A stretch of DNA of 64,000 bases from Providencia alcalifaciens (lineage in GTDB: Bacteria > Pseudomonadota > Gammaproteobacteria > Enterobacterales > Enterobacteriaceae): contig NZ_OU659204.1 of assembly GCF_915403165.1 (NCBI RefSeq), positions 3,100,001 to 3,164,000 on the forward strand, written 5' to 3'. Positions 49,335 to 61,256 of this stretch are shown here, one piece after another. Numbering within the stretch: the stretch's first letter is position 1; each line of letters opens with the position of its first letter. Under the pieces are notes generated by a model. It was given only the letters and a program-made list of their open reading frames with translations. It did no database searches and was not told the origin of the DNA. The position numbers were made by a program, and so were the translations under genes.

Positions 49335-50307
49335 GCCAATCATCATCACCCCCGGTGAACCTGCCGGGGTAGGTCCAGATCTTCTGATCCAACTTGCTCA
49401 GCAGGCATGGCCTGTCGAGCTTGTGGCTTGTGCAGATCCAGATCTACTTATTCAACGTGCTAAAGCACTCAATTTACCACTAACATTACGTGAATATGAT
49501 GCAAAACAGCCACAGACATCTGTCGCAGGGCAATTGTCGATTGTTCCCGTTTCACTGAGTGTGCTGGCAGAAGCTGGAAAACTCGATGTTCGTAATGGTG
49601 AATATGTTACCGAAACTTTAGCGCGTGCTTGTGATGGCTGTTTGAATGGTGAATTTTCTGCCATCGTAACGGGGCCTGTTCACAAAGGCATTATTAATGA
49701 CGCAGGTATTCCATTTAGTGGACATACCGAATTTTTCGCAGATAGAAGCCACTGTGACCGCGTTGTGATGATGCTCGCAACACAAGAATTACGTGTCGCT
49801 TTAGCGACTACGCACCTGCCGCTAAAAGATGTCTCCGAGGCAATTACCCAACAAAGCTTGCATGAAGTGATCACCATTTTGCATCATGACCTGCAAACCA
49901 AGTTTGGTATTGAAAACCCGCACATTTATGTTTGTGGGCTTAACCCTCATGCAGGAGAAGGCGGACATATGGGAATGGAAGAGATTGAAACCATCATTCC
50001 AGCCCTAGAATCCTTGCGTAAACAAGGTATTACCTTAATCGGACCTTTACCCGCAGACACGCTTTTCCAACCAAAGTATTTAACCGATGCAGATGCAGTA
50101 TTAGCGATGTATCACGATCAGGGACTACCTGTGTTAAAATATCAAGGTTTCGGCAGAGCGGTAAACATTACCCTTGGTCTGCCATTTATCCGTACTTCCG
50201 TCGATCACGGCACAGCGCTTGAATTAGCAGGTACGGGTCAAGCCGATGCGGGCAGTTTCATCACCGCATTGAAATTAGCTATCCAAATGACACAAAAGAA
50301 TTCATGA
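49315..50307 (+). CDS. pdxA: 4-hydroxythreonine-4-phosphate dehydrogenase PdxA
   Basis: PdxA oxidises 4-phosphohydroxy-L-threonine in pyridoxal phosphate synthesis. Two adjacent ATGs, 49315 and 49318, precede the family start [14 protein letters not shown]; the first gives 330 residues. Metal-binding histidines lie in [21 protein letters not shown] and [10 protein letters not shown]. No clear ribosome site is seen and the start is inside surA, so translation is probably coupled. It overlaps rsmA by four bases (ATGA). Confidence 0.95.
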   Translation: MMNKQNKPIIITPGEPAGVGPDLLIQLAQQAWPVELVACADPDLLIQRAKALNLPLTLREYDAKQPQTSVAGQLSIVPVSLSVLAEAGKLDVRNGEYVTETLARACDGCLNGEFSAIVTGPVHKGIINDAGIPFSGHTEFFADRSHCDRVVMMLATQELRVALATTHLPLKDVSEAITQQSLHEVITILHHDLQTKFGIENPHIYVCGLNPHAGEGGHMGMEEIETIIPALESLRKQGITLIGPLPADTLFQPKYLTDADAVLAMYHDQGLPVLKYQGFGRAVNITLGLPFIRTSVDHGTALELAGTGQADAGSFITALKLAIQMTQKNS

Positions 50308-51113
50308 ATAATAGAGTCCATCAGGGGCACCTTGCCCGCAAACGTTTCGGGCAGAACTTTTTAACTGACCAATTTATTATCGACAGTATTGTCGATGCTA
50401 TGCATCCACAACCAGGACAAGCGATCGTTGAAATCGGTCCCGGTCTCGGCGCGTTAACCGAGCCTGTTGGTAGCAGAATGGATAAAATGACCGTAGTCGA
50501 GTTAGACCGCGACCTTGCGGCACGCCTACACGTCCATCCTCAGCTCAAAGATAAACTGACGATTATCCAACAAGATGCGATGACTGTCGATTTTGGTGAA
50601 CTGGCGAAACAAGCTGGACAGCCAATACGCGTATTTGGTAATTTGCCTTATAACATCTCAACACCGTTGATGTTCCACCTGTTTACATTCACCAACCAAA
50701 TTTCTGACATGAATTTCATGTTGCAAAAAGAAGTGGTTAATCGATTAGTGGCAGGCCCGGGAAGCAAAGCTTTCGGTCGTTTAAGTGTAATGGCGCAATA
50801 TTACTGTAATGTTGTTCCTGTGCTTGAAGTCCCTCCTACCGCCTTTGCGCCACCACCAAAAGTGGACTCTGCGGTAGTAAGATTGATCCCTCACAAGGAA
50901 AATCCACACCCAGTGAAGGATATTAAAGTATTGAGCCGTATTACGACTCAAGCATTTAACCAACGTCGTAAAACTATCCGCAATAGTCTTGGGGACTTAT
51001 TCAGCGTTGAGCAGTTAACCGAACTGGGTATCGACCCAGGAACGCGCGCTGAAAATATCTCCGTTGAGCACTATTGTAAGATGGCAAACTATCTGTGTAA
51101 TTTATCGGAATAG
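50304..51113 (+). CDS. rsmA: 16S rRNA dimethyladenosine transferase RsmA (KsgA)
   Basis: RsmA dimethylates A1518 and A1519 near the 3' end of 16S rRNA, a checkpoint in 30S assembly. The 269-residue protein has the KsgA/Dim1 signature: G-Q-N-F-L-T-D, SAM motif [12 protein letters not shown], and the catalytic motif [11 protein letters not shown] near residue 113. The C-terminal helical domain carries R-R-K-T-I-R-N-S-L. Translation is coupled to pdxA through ATGA, and apaG follows after 18 bases. Confidence 0.96.
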   Translation: MNNRVHQGHLARKRFGQNFLTDQFIIDSIVDAMHPQPGQAIVEIGPGLGALTEPVGSRMDKMTVVELDRDLAARLHVHPQLKDKLTIIQQDAMTVDFGELAKQAGQPIRVFGNLPYNISTPLMFHLFTFTNQISDMNFMLQKEVVNRLVAGPGSKAFGRLSVMAQYYCNVVPVLEVPPTAFAPPPKVDSAVVRLIPHKENPHPVKDIKVLSRITTQAFNQRRKTIRNSLGDLFSVEQLTELGIDPGTRAENISVEHYCKMANYLCNLSE

Positions 51114-51131
51114 AGAATCTGAGGAGGCACT

Positions 51132-51509
51132 ATGCTGAATGATCCCAATGTGAGCATCCAAGTTCAAAGTGTCTACATAGAAAGCCAATCCCAGCCCGAC
51201 ATTGCCCGTTTTGTCTTTGCGTATACTATTTGTATCCGCAATTTAGGGCGAATTCCTATACAGCTAATGAGCCGTTACTGGCTCATTACCAATAGCGATG
51301 GCCGTAAAACTGAAGTGCAAGGTGAAGGTGTGGTTGGTGAACAACCGGTGATCCTACCGGGCAAAGAATATCGCTATACCAGTGGTGCTATCTTAGAAAC
51401 GCCAATGGGTACGATGGAAGGCTATTACGTTATGCTGAGCGATCAAGGAAATCAATTCCATGTTGATATTCCTGCATTTCGTCTCGCTATCCCAACACTG
51501 ATTAATTAA
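51132..51509 (+). CDS. apaG: ApaG (Co2+/Mg2+ efflux-associated) protein
   Basis: ApaG is a 125-residue beta-sandwich (fibronectin III-like) protein; a Co2+ resistance link was reported in Salmonella, but its biochemical role is not settled. The sequence matches the family from [13 protein letters not shown] to the glycine-rich [16 protein letters not shown]. The ribosome site GAGGAGG is strong. It lies between rsmA and apaH (2-base gap) in the conserved pdxA-rsmA-apaG-apaH unit. Confidence 0.95.
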   Translation: MLNDPNVSIQVQSVYIESQSQPDIARFVFAYTICIRNLGRIPIQLMSRYWLITNSDGRKTEVQGEGVVGEQPVILPGKEYRYTSGAILETPMGTMEGYYVMLSDQGNQFHVDIPAFRLAIPTLIN

Positions 51510-51511
51510 TT

Positions 51512-52339
51512 ATGTCCACATATATTGTAGGTGATATACACGGTTGTTATCGTGAGCTACGGGAACTTCTCGATAGCGTGAATTTCGATCCACAACAAGA
51601 TACATTGTGGCTAACAGGCGACCTTGTTGCTCGTGGACCCGATTCATTACAAGTCTTACGTTATGTGAAAAGTTTAGGCTCATCAGCACGCTTAGTGTTA
51701 GGCAACCATGACCTACATTTGATTGGCATCTACTGCAAAATCAGTCGCAATAAGCCTAAAGACCATCTTGATGAACTACTCAATGCGCCCGATATCGATG
51801 AGCTAATCAATTGGTTACGCCGTCAGCCACTGTTACAAGTCGATGAAGAGCAAAAAATGGTCATGACTCACGCCGGTATTACGCCGCAGTGGGATCTTGA
51901 AACCGCAAAAATGTGCGCTCGCGAAGTGGAAGCCGTGCTTTCTAGTGATGCATATCCGCTGTTTATTGACTCTATGTATGGCGACATGCCAAACAATTGG
52001 TCTGAAAGTTTGATGGGGTTAGCGCGTTTACGCTACAGCACCAATGCCCTCACCCGCCTGCGTTATTGTTTTCCAAATGGGCAACTGGATATGATCTGCA
52101 AAGAGAGCCCAGCTAAGGCCCCTGCGCCACTGAAGCCATGGTTCTCTCTACCAAGCCAATTCCCTGAAGATTACGCCATTTTCTTTGGTCATTGGGCATC
52201 ACTGGAAGGCAAATTTACACCCGAACATGTGTATGCGATGGATACGGGTTGCTGCTGGGGAGGGGATTTAACGCTACTTCACTGGGAAACTAAAACATTC
52301 CATAGACAGAAATCCCACCAGAAACGTCGTAAAGAGTGA
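51512..52339 (+). CDS. apaH: Bis(5'-nucleosyl)-tetraphosphatase, symmetrical (ApaH)
   Basis: ApaH cleaves Ap4A to two ADP and also removes Np4 caps from RNA, complementing RppH, which is also in this window. The 275-residue protein is a calcineurin-like phosphoesterase with metal motifs G-D-I-H-G-C near residue 8, G-D-L-V-A-R-G-P near 37 and G-N-H-D-L-H near 65, and a later H-A-G-I motif. It starts two bases after apaG and ends the operon before a hairpin. Confidence 0.96.
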   Translation: MSTYIVGDIHGCYRELRELLDSVNFDPQQDTLWLTGDLVARGPDSLQVLRYVKSLGSSARLVLGNHDLHLIGIYCKISRNKPKDHLDELLNAPDIDELINWLRRQPLLQVDEEQKMVMTHAGITPQWDLETAKMCAREVEAVLSSDAYPLFIDSMYGDMPNNWSESLMGLARLRYSTNALTRLRYCFPNGQLDMICKESPAKAPAPLKPWFSLPSQFPEDYAIFFGHWASLEGKFTPEHVYAMDTGCCWGGDLTLLHWETKTFHRQKSHQKRRKE

Positions 52340-52371
52340 GCGTTTTCTCTAGATACCAAATGACAAATAGC

Positions 52372-52400
52372 AAAATGGCACCTAACAGTGCCATTTTTAT
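52372..52400. terminator. Bidirectional terminator between apaH and folA
   Basis: A 10-bp perfect stem (AAAATGGCAC / GTGCCATTTT) with a six-base loop and T or A runs on both sides, between the convergent apaH and folA stops. Confidence 0.85.
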
Positions 52401-52418
52401 TGACTAGACCAACAGAGG

Positions 52419-52913
52419 TTAAACGCGGCGAGTCAGAACTTCAATGCAGAAACCGTGGCTATTCGCTTCATCTGCTTCATGATATTCAGTGAAAATAGAG
52501 TCCCATTCATCAGGCTCATAAGCCGGGAAATGTGTATCCCCAATCACTTCGGCATCCACATGAGTCAAATAGAGTTTATTCGCCATTGGTAGGAATTGTT
52601 GGTAAACCTTACCACCACCAATCACCATAATCTCATCAGCACCTTCAACTGCCTTCGCGGCTTCTAATGCTTCTTCAACTGATTTAACCCAGATAACGCC
52701 AGTTTCTGTGCCTGCTTGGCTGCTTAAAACAATGTTGACACGCTGCGGTAAAGGACGACCTAAAGATTCATAAGTCACGCGTCCCATAATCACAGGTTTA
52801 TTCAATGTTTGACGTTTAAACCACGCCAAATCACCTGATAAATTCCAAGGCATCGCATTTTCCATGCCGATAACCTGATCGAACGCCATTGCTGCGATTA
52901 AGCTAATATTCAT
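52419..52913 (-). CDS. folA: Dihydrofolate reductase FolA
   Basis: FolA reduces dihydrofolate to tetrahydrofolate with NADPH and is the target of trimethoprim; it regenerates the folate used by ThyA. The 164-residue chromosomal enzyme is five residues longer than E. coli FolA. The active-site region [10 protein letters not shown] and the acidic residue Asp28 in S-G-D-L-A-W-F are present, as are [10 protein letters not shown] and the NADPH loop I-G-G-G-K-V-Y. It is not one of the mobile dfr types I know. It is convergent with apaH, as in E. coli. Confidence 0.96.
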   Translation of the reverse strand: MNISLIAAMAFDQVIGMENAMPWNLSGDLAWFKRQTLNKPVIMGRVTYESLGRPLPQRVNIVLSSQAGTETGVIWVKSVEEALEAAKAVEGADEIMVIGGGKVYQQFLPMANKLYLTHVDAEVIGDTHFPAYEPDEWDSIFTEYHEADEANSHGFCIEVLTRRV

Positions 52914-53115
52914 CTAACCACCTTAGAAACGAAATATAAAAATTGTGCACACTATACGGAAACAGACATACTTCGTCGACTAAATTTAATCTTCCTTAAA
53001 TACCACTCAATCCCTTATACTCGAACGACTCAAGTCAATGCACTAAACGATGTTTACAACGCTTTTAGTCCCTTATTACTCAGTTTAGTTCAACCTAAAA
53101 TAAAGAGATTACATT

Positions 53116-53730
53116 ATGTATCAGACCAGTATCATGGTCGCGACGATTGCCGCCCTTGGCATGATCTCACCGGGTCCAGATTTCTTTTTAATTATCAAGA
53201 ATGCAGCGCGTTACCAACGTTCCGCAGCCATGATGACCGCCCTCGGTATTATCGTTGCTATTGCACTTCATATGTCTTACTGCGTAGCAGGGCTTGCCGT
53301 GTTGATTACCACAACACCATGGTTATTTAACATTCTTAAATATGCAGGAGCGGCTTATTTAATCTGGATTGGGATTAAAAGCCTAATGCCGCAAAAAGCA
53401 TCAAAAATGGACTTAACAGCCAGTCAACATGAGCATGTCACATTCAAAAAAGCGTTCATGCAAGGTTTCTTGTGTAATGTCTTAAATCCTAAAGCAACTT
53501 TATTCTTCTTAGCTATTTTTACTCAAGTGCTTAATGTGGATTCTACATTCTCAGAAAAGCTTTGGTTTGCCTTTATTATCTGGGGTCTGGCGGTGATTTA
53601 CTGGCCAATTTTAGTGTGCTTAATTCAAAGTGCGCCCGTTAGAAAAGGGCTAGCGAAAGTACAAAAATATGTGGATAAAGTCCTTGGCGTAGTGCTAGTG
53701 GCATTCGGTATACGCGTAGCATTAAGCTAA
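53116..53730 (+). CDS. LysE/RhtB family amino-acid exporter
   Basis: This 204-residue membrane protein belongs to the LysE/RhtB exporter family. The family motif S-P-G-P-D-F-F is at about residues 18-24, and five to six hydrophobic helices are seen (about 4-24, 38-62, 68-88, 112-134, 143-166, 185-203). N-P-K-A near residue 126 is also typical. Which amino acid it exports cannot be told. It stands alone between folA and ftsP, exactly where the gene order leaves that of E. coli. Ribosome site AGAG is moderate and a strong terminator follows. Confidence 0.88.
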   Translation: MYQTSIMVATIAALGMISPGPDFFLIIKNAARYQRSAAMMTALGIIVAIALHMSYCVAGLAVLITTTPWLFNILKYAGAAYLIWIGIKSLMPQKASKMDLTASQHEHVTFKKAFMQGFLCNVLNPKATLFFLAIFTQVLNVDSTFSEKLWFAFIIWGLAVIYWPILVCLIQSAPVRKGLAKVQKYVDKVLGVVLVAFGIRVALS

Positions 53731-53741
53731 TCGTTAAAGTA

Positions 53742-53768
53742 AAAAAGCCCGCTAATTGCGGGCTTTTT
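53742..53768. terminator. Terminator after the LysE-type exporter
   Basis: An 11-bp stem AAAAAGCCCGC / GCGGGCTTTTT with loop TAATT. It is symmetric and lies between convergent genes, so it can serve the exporter gene and ftsP. Confidence 0.92.
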
Positions 53769-53780
53769 CGAGACATTCAA

Positions 53781-55196
53781 TTAGTTACTACCATCTTCTG
53801 GTGTAATCACCAACTGTCCCGCCGAGCCTAAATCTGCTTTTTCGAGGTTTTGGCTATAAAACAGGAATGGGAAATGGTTGTAAGACGGCTGCAGCATCTG
53901 TACAAGTAGCTCGCAGCGCCCATCAATCCAAACGGTATCTTTCCATCCAAAGTTATCAGGCTGAGCCGGCTGCCCATTACAGTTGATCACTTTAAAGCGA
54001 ACCCCTTCTATGTGGAAGGATTGAGGCTGCTCGCTGCTCACATTCCAACGCTCCCAACTGCCTTGACGAGAAGTGATATCCACACGCCCTGTATCCAATT
54101 TCATGCCATTGATACCAACTGGATCATTTAGCTGGATATCACGGTTAGTAATCGAGGAGGTAATTTGTGTCGTATCCAAGACTAATTGTTTTGGGACATC
54201 ATCTGTCACTAATGACATTAATCCCGTCGCTTTGATGGTTAATACATTGGTGGAAATTAAATTATTCGACGGTTCAAATAACCCTTTAACACGATCCATC
54301 AACGAGGCAGATTCCCCTGCTGTAATGGTCAGCTCAGCAGTTTTCGCCATATCAATCAGAACTTCACGACGTTCTCCCGGCGCAAGTGAAAGTTCTTGAA
54401 CGCTGGCAGGCACCGTGAGCAATCCTTGGTCAGACGCTATCATCACGAAAGGACGGCCATCACTGATTTTCATCACATAGCGTCTGGAGTTAGATGCATT
54501 TAGTAATCTTAAACGTACCCAACCTCGAGAAACTTCGATATAGGGATCTTGTACACCGTTAACCACTAATGTATCCCCGAGGAATCCATTCTCATCAGTG
54601 TGATATTCAGGAACACCAAAGTTATCCAAACGTTTGTCTTGAATAATAATCGGGAAATCATCTACACCATAATGTTTTGGTAAACGTAACTCTTTTGTGG
54701 AATCATCATCAATGATCCACATTCCCAGTAAACCATTGTAGATTTGCTCCCCCATTTTACCTTTGGTATTCGCATGATACCAAAGCGTTGCTGCATTTTG
54801 GCGAATAGGGATCACCGGTGACCAATCTGCATTTGGCGAAATTTGTCTCGCTGCACCGCCAATTTGCGTGCCGGGGATCTGCAACCCGCTAATAGTCATT
54901 GAAACAGCATCGGGTAATCTATTGCTATAGATTAGTTTGAGATCATCTCCATTTTTGACGCGAATAGTGGGTCCTGGATAAGAACCATTAATACCTAAAA
55001 CTTCCGCAGAATATTTACCATCGAAAGACCAATGGATTTTTTGTAATGTTAAAAAGAGGGGCTGTCCCGAACGGGATTCTAGCAAGGGTGGAACAGGGAG
55101 TGCGGTCGTTCCTTCTGCACTCGCATAAGTTGATACCTGTAATAAGCACACAGCCAACCCGCTAATCAGCAATGATCGGCAACGACTGAATAACAT
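53781..55196 (-). CDS. ftsP: Cell division protein FtsP (SufI)
   Basis: FtsP is a periplasmic protein with a multicopper-oxidase fold but no copper sites; in E. coli it protects the divisome under stress and is a standard Tat substrate. The 471-residue protein aligns through three cupredoxin domains, with blocks L-P-V-P-P-L-L-E-S-R, G-P-T-I-R-V-K-N-G-D-D and V-S-R-G-W-V-R-L-R-L-L-N-A-S-N-S-R-R. The signal peptide is M-L-F-S-R-C-R-S-L-L: the Tat twin arginine is split by a cysteine. Codons read directly are CGT TGC CGA, so this is encoded, not a frame error. E. coli has S-R-R-Q-F here. Confidence 0.94.
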   Translation of the reverse strand: MLFSRCRSLLISGLAVCLLQVSTYASAEGTTALPVPPLLESRSGQPLFLTLQKIHWSFDGKYSAEVLGINGSYPGPTIRVKNGDDLKLIYSNRLPDAVSMTISGLQIPGTQIGGAARQISPNADWSPVIPIRQNAATLWYHANTKGKMGEQIYNGLLGMWIIDDDSTKELRLPKHYGVDDFPIIIQDKRLDNFGVPEYHTDENGFLGDTLVVNGVQDPYIEVSRGWVRLRLLNASNSRRYVMKISDGRPFVMIASDQGLLTVPASVQELSLAPGERREVLIDMAKTAELTITAGESASLMDRVKGLFEPSNNLISTNVLTIKATGLMSLVTDDVPKQLVLDTTQITSSITNRDIQLNDPVGINGMKLDTGRVDITSRQGSWERWNVSSEQPQSFHIEGVRFKVINCNGQPAQPDNFGWKDTVWIDGRCELLVQMLQPSYNHFPFLFYSQNLEKADLGSAGQLVITPEDGSN

Positions 55197-55493
55197 AGAT
55201 TCTCCGCTAAATAAAAAACCAGCAAGTTATTTTAATAAATCATTATAAATTAGTGATTTATACGAGTATTTTTAGGTATATGCTGGTGATACCACTATTT
55301 GGAATTCAATAATTTATCTTGCGACAAATTTGCGAGCCATCATATCGCGAAAGGACATGGAATTCTAAAAATATATGTATCAATAATTAAAATATAATAA
55401 ATTTGAATGGCAATAATTACGGATGGGATTAAATAACAGAGGGAATCGTGTAGTAAAAGTCTCACAGTGAAAATGGCATAGCCAAAATAATAC
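55197..55493. other. AT-rich spacer between plsC and ftsP, no gene seen
   Basis: About 300 very AT-rich bases upstream of ftsP on the minus strand. It should hold the ftsP promoter. No conserved ORF or strong structure was found; the plsC-side hairpin is listed separately. Confidence 0.5.
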
Positions 55494-55522
55494 AGTGGGA
55501 AGTTCTGAATGAACCTCCCACT
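55494..55522 (-). terminator. Probable terminator of plsC
   Basis: Stem AGTGGGA-GTTC / GAAC-TCCCACT with one internal mismatch and a five-base loop, about 53 bases past the plsC stop. On the minus strand it is followed by GTATTATTTT. Confidence 0.65.
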
Positions 55523-55574
55523 ATCGATACGAATTAACTTAGTAAAATCATTGAACTTAATAAAATTATTGAGA

Positions 55575-56303
55575 TTAGCGTTTATTCAGCTCTTCAACTT
55601 CTTTATCTAACTCTTTGATTTTAGCTTCCATCAAGCCATGACAATACTCCGCCAGCTCGCGAACCTGCTCTTTAGAGTATTTCGAGGTATCAATCGGCTC
55701 TAACATCTCAATGATCACATGGCCATTATTCCAACGGTTCAAGCTGATTTTGTTCTGTGTGGTAGACACACACACAGGAACAATTGGCACGCCAGCAGCA
55801 ATCGCAGCATGGAATGCGCCCGTTTTAAATGGCAGTAAGCCACGACCACGGCTACGTGTTCCTTCAGGAAACATCCAGACTGAAATCTTACGAGATTTAA
55901 TCTGCTCAGCAACTTGGGAAATGGTGTTATGCGCTTTCGAACGGTTACCACGGTCAATTAAAATATTTCCCGTGATCCAATACAAGAAACCAAAGAATGG
56001 GATCAAAACAAGGCTCTTTTTACCCACTGTAACGGTTCTTGGTTGAACACCATTCGACATAGTGACCATATCATAGTTATTTTGGTGGTTACCGATATAA
56101 ATACTTGGACCGTAATCCTTAGCTTTTGCTGGAACGCGGTCAATCATTTTAATACCGAGCACACAGGACAAGCGCCCAAACAAATGGCCAAACGTCATCA
56201 CATGTCTTGGATTACGAGGGCTAAATAGGCAGTAGATACTGCCGCCAACACACACAAAAATCGTAAATATGATCACAATGATAGCTCTAATTAGCGCTAG
56301 CAT
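55575..56303 (-). CDS. plsC: 1-acyl-sn-glycerol-3-phosphate acyltransferase PlsC
   Basis: PlsC adds the second acyl chain to lysophosphatidic acid, giving phosphatidic acid for all phospholipids. The 242-residue protein has an N-terminal hydrophobic membrane segment (about 5-28), the catalytic N-H-Q-N-N-Y-D motif (His73, Asp78), and the substrate motif F-P-E-G-T-R-S-R-G near residue 145. The C-terminus is charged (K-E-L-D-K-E-V-E-E-L). It follows parC by 56 bases on the same strand. Confidence 0.96.
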   Translation of the reverse strand: MLALIRAIIVIIFTIFVCVGGSIYCLFSPRNPRHVMTFGHLFGRLSCVLGIKMIDRVPAKAKDYGPSIYIGNHQNNYDMVTMSNGVQPRTVTVGKKSLVLIPFFGFLYWITGNILIDRGNRSKAHNTISQVAEQIKSRKISVWMFPEGTRSRGRGLLPFKTGAFHAAIAAGVPIVPVCVSTTQNKISLNRWNNGHVIIEMLEPIDTSKYSKEQVRELAEYCHGLMEAKIKELDKEVEELNKR

Positions 56304-56359
56304 ATTATTCCTTAACTTATGAAAAGGGCCTTAACTAAGCCCTTGAATTATTGTTATTT

Positions 56360-58615
56360 TTATTCTGTATCCGCAGAATCAACATCAATACGTTCAATGT
56401 TATGTAAACCACGCGGTAACGATGTTCCTTTGCGTCCACGCTCTGCACGGTATTTCTGTAAGTCTTCTGATTTAAATTTCAGTTTACGCTTACCAAAATA
56501 AAGTGTGATCGAGGCTTGCGGTGGGACCACCATTAACCAAACCAGTAAGTCTTCACCACTTGCAGCTTGCGCCCCCGTGATGTTAATAATTTTATTTCCC
56601 TTCCCTTTGGATAATTGAGGGAGGTCAGACACAGGGAATAATAACATGCGACCGGCTTTCGTGATGGCTAATAACAAATCTTCTTTTTCGTTATTTAGCT
56701 CAATCGGTGCCATTACTTTTGCATTTTCAGGTAACGACATCAACGCCTTACCGGTTTTATTCTTCGTCACCAAATCATTAAAGGTGCAAATAAAACCATA
56801 ACCCGCATCAGATGCCATTAAGTATTTTTGCTCTTCCGGTGCCATCAGCACATGCTCAATAGTCGCGCCCGGTGGAAGTGTTAATCTCCCCGTTAACGGC
56901 TCGCCTTGACTACGTGCAGAAGGTAATTCCAGCGGGTCGACAGAATAGCTACGTCCCGTGGTATCAAGGAATACCGCCGCTTGATTAGACTTACCACGGG
57001 CAGCACCTTTGAAGCTATCCCCCGCTTTGAAGCTCAAATTACTTGGCTCGATATCATGCCCTTTCGCACTACGCACCCAGCCCATGTCAGACAAGACAAC
57101 AGTGATCGGCTCCGATGGCAAAATTTCATGCTCGCTAAGTGCTTTGGCTTCTTCACGCTCTTGCAGCGGCGAACGGCGATCATCACCGTAAGCTTTAGCA
57201 TCTGCCTGAATTTCTTTTTTAATCAACGTATTCAGACGAGCTTCTGAGCCTAAAATAGCTTGTAACTCATCACGCTCTTTGGCTAGTTCATCCTGTTCAC
57301 CGCGAATTTTTATCTCTTCGAGTTTCGCTAAGTGACGCAGTTTTAATTCTAAAATTGCTTCGGCTTGGGTATCGCTAATATTAAAGCGCGACATTAAGAC
57401 GGCTTTTGGCTCATCTTCATTACGAATGATTTCAATGACTTCATCGATATTCAAATAAGCGATGAGTAAACCATCCAAAATATGTAGGCGTCTTAATACT
57501 TTTTCTAAACGGTGGTTTAAGCGATTACGTACCGTTTGACGACGATAAGTGATCCACTCAGTGAGGATCTCCACCAGCCCTTTCACTGCCGGACGGTTAT
57601 CTAAGCCAATCATGTTTAAGTTAACACGGTAGCTTCTTTCAAGATCTGTCGTTGCAAACAAGTGGGTCATTACTTGATCAAGATCCACGCGGTTACTGCG
57701 CGGAACGATCACTAAACGCGTTGGATTTTCATGATCCGATTCATCACGCAGATCTTCGACCATTGGCAGCTTTTTCGCGCGCATCTGGTTCGCAATCTGC
57801 TCAAGAATTTTAGCGCCAGAAACTTGGTGAGGCAGCGCGGTGATTACCGCATTACCATCTTCTTTTTCCCATACCGCACGCATACGCACTGAGCCACGAC
57901 CGTTTTGATAAACCTTACGGATATCTTCCGGTGACGAGATAATTTCAGCTTCCGTTGGATAATCAGGCCCCGGAATAAACTGCATGATCTCATCAAGATT
58001 TAACTTTGGTTTTTCCAGCAGAGCCACCAGCGCACTTGCCACTTCGCGGGCATTGTGAGGTGGAATATCCGTTGCCATACCCACCGCTATCCCTGTAGTG
58101 CCATTTAATAAAATATTTGGCAGACGGGCAGGCAGCATTTTCGGTTCATTTAATGTACCGTCAAAGTTAGGTACCCAATCAACGGTTCCATGTGCTAATT
58201 CGCTGAGTAATACTTCCGCATATTTGGATAAACGAGATTCGGTATAACGCATCGCAGCGAAGGATTTCGGATCATCCGGTGCTCCCCAGTTTCCTTGACC
58301 GTCAACCAAAGGATAACGATAAGAGAATGGCTGCGCCATTAACACCATCGCTTCATAGCAGGCGCTATCGCCGTGTGGGTGATACTTACCTAATACGTCA
58401 CCGACGGTTCTGGCTGATTTTTTATATTTTGCCGTGTTGCTCAGCCCCAATTCAGACATGGCATACACAATTCGGCGCTGAACGGGTTTAAGCCCATCAC
58501 CGATAAATGGCAACGCTCTATCCATGATGACGTACATCGAGTAGTTCAGATAGGCGTTTTCAGTAAAGGTATGAAGCGGTAAACGCTCCACACCGTCATG
58601 AGTAATTTCACTCAT
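56360..58615 (-). CDS. parC: DNA topoisomerase IV subunit A
   Basis: ParC is the DNA-breaking subunit of topoisomerase IV, which unlinks daughter chromosomes. The 751-residue protein aligns throughout with E. coli ParC (752). The catalytic tyrosine is Tyr124 in A-A-M-R-Y-T-E-S-R. The quinolone-resistance region reads [13 protein letters not shown]: the residues matching E. coli Ser80 and Glu84 (numbered 84 and 88 here because of a four-residue longer N-terminus) are the susceptible type. It follows parE by 36 bases. Confidence 0.97.
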   Translation of the reverse strand: MSEITHDGVERLPLHTFTENAYLNYSMYVIMDRALPFIGDGLKPVQRRIVYAMSELGLSNTAKYKKSARTVGDVLGKYHPHGDSACYEAMVLMAQPFSYRYPLVDGQGNWGAPDDPKSFAAMRYTESRLSKYAEVLLSELAHGTVDWVPNFDGTLNEPKMLPARLPNILLNGTTGIAVGMATDIPPHNAREVASALVALLEKPKLNLDEIMQFIPGPDYPTEAEIISSPEDIRKVYQNGRGSVRMRAVWEKEDGNAVITALPHQVSGAKILEQIANQMRAKKLPMVEDLRDESDHENPTRLVIVPRSNRVDLDQVMTHLFATTDLERSYRVNLNMIGLDNRPAVKGLVEILTEWITYRRQTVRNRLNHRLEKVLRRLHILDGLLIAYLNIDEVIEIIRNEDEPKAVLMSRFNISDTQAEAILELKLRHLAKLEEIKIRGEQDELAKERDELQAILGSEARLNTLIKKEIQADAKAYGDDRRSPLQEREEAKALSEHEILPSEPITVVLSDMGWVRSAKGHDIEPSNLSFKAGDSFKGAARGKSNQAAVFLDTTGRSYSVDPLELPSARSQGEPLTGRLTLPPGATIEHVLMAPEEQKYLMASDAGYGFICTFNDLVTKNKTGKALMSLPENAKVMAPIELNNEKEDLLLAITKAGRMLLFPVSDLPQLSKGKGNKIINITGAQAASGEDLLVWLMVVPPQASITLYFGKRKLKFKSEDLQKYRAERGRKGTSLPRGLHNIERIDVDSADTE

Positions 58616-58651
58616 TCAATACGTTCCTTACTCTTATTCATCCGATTATGA

Positions 58652-60616
<1,965 letters not shown>

Positions 60617-60665
60617 TCAATCAGTGAATTACTGTTGATAATAACAGTGTATTGGCGTTTTCGCA

Positions 60666-61256
60666 CTATTTCTCTGCGTTATCAACCAGAGACAAAAAGC
60701 GAATGATCTGCGGGAAATAACGTTCAAACCCAACAAATGCATGATCCCCATCCGGTTCCACCGTTTGCTTACACTCTGAAAGATAGGCAACAGCTTGACG
60801 ATAATCAAGTACCTCGTCCCCCATTTGCTGCAATAGCCAAAGTAAGTTTGGTGAACGTATCTTTTCGAGATGCAGAGCCTTCAACTCATGCATATGTTTG
60901 GGTTCTAACACATACGTTTCATGGGTATATGGATTCGTATTTTCCCCAAGATAATCGCTGAGTAAATCAAACGGACGTACCGCCGGGTTCACTAATACTG
61001 CGGGAATTTGGTAGCGCTCAGAAAAATAAATGGAAAAATAACCACCCAATGAGGAACCCACTAAACCGATTGTGTCATGCTGATGTTCGGCAAGGATATC
61101 ATCGAGTAATTTTGTCGCTTGCTGTGGAAAATTAGGCAATTGCGGAACAATCATGTTGATCTGAGGATAATGCACTGCCAACCACTGTTTCAGATTATTC
61201 GCTTTCTCAGACAGTGGAGAACTATTAAACCCGTGAATATACAGTAACGTTACCAT
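60666..61256 (-). CDS. yqiA: Esterase YqiA
   Basis: YqiA is a small alpha/beta-hydrolase esterase; E. coli YqiA acts on short acyl esters, with unknown natural substrate. The 196-residue protein has the oxyanion stretch L-Y-I-H-G-F-N-S-S-P near residue 5, the nucleophile elbow G-S-S-L-G-G-Y near 68, and late catalytic candidates in G-D-E-V-L-D and D-G-D-H-A-F. Its ATG shares one base with the cpdA stop (TAATG), so the pair is translationally coupled. Confidence 0.93.
   Translation of the reverse strand: MVTLLYIHGFNSSPLSEKANNLKQWLAVHYPQINMIVPQLPNFPQQATKLLDDILAEHQHDTIGLVGSSLGGYFSIYFSERYQIPAVLVNPAVRPFDLLSDYLGENTNPYTHETYVLEPKHMHELKALHLEKIRSPNLLWLLQQMGDEVLDYRQAVAYLSECKQTVEPDGDHAFVGFERYFPQIIRFLSLVDNAEK

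Noticed and set aside
52419..52913. Acquired trimethoprim-resistance dfr gene
   Set aside because: The protein is a normal chromosomal FolA by sequence and by position next to apaH, with no integron or cassette features around it.
57000..58615. Quinolone-resistance change in parC
   Set aside because: The region reads G-D-S-A-C-Y-E with susceptible-type Ser and Glu; the apparent shift in numbering is only a longer N-terminus.
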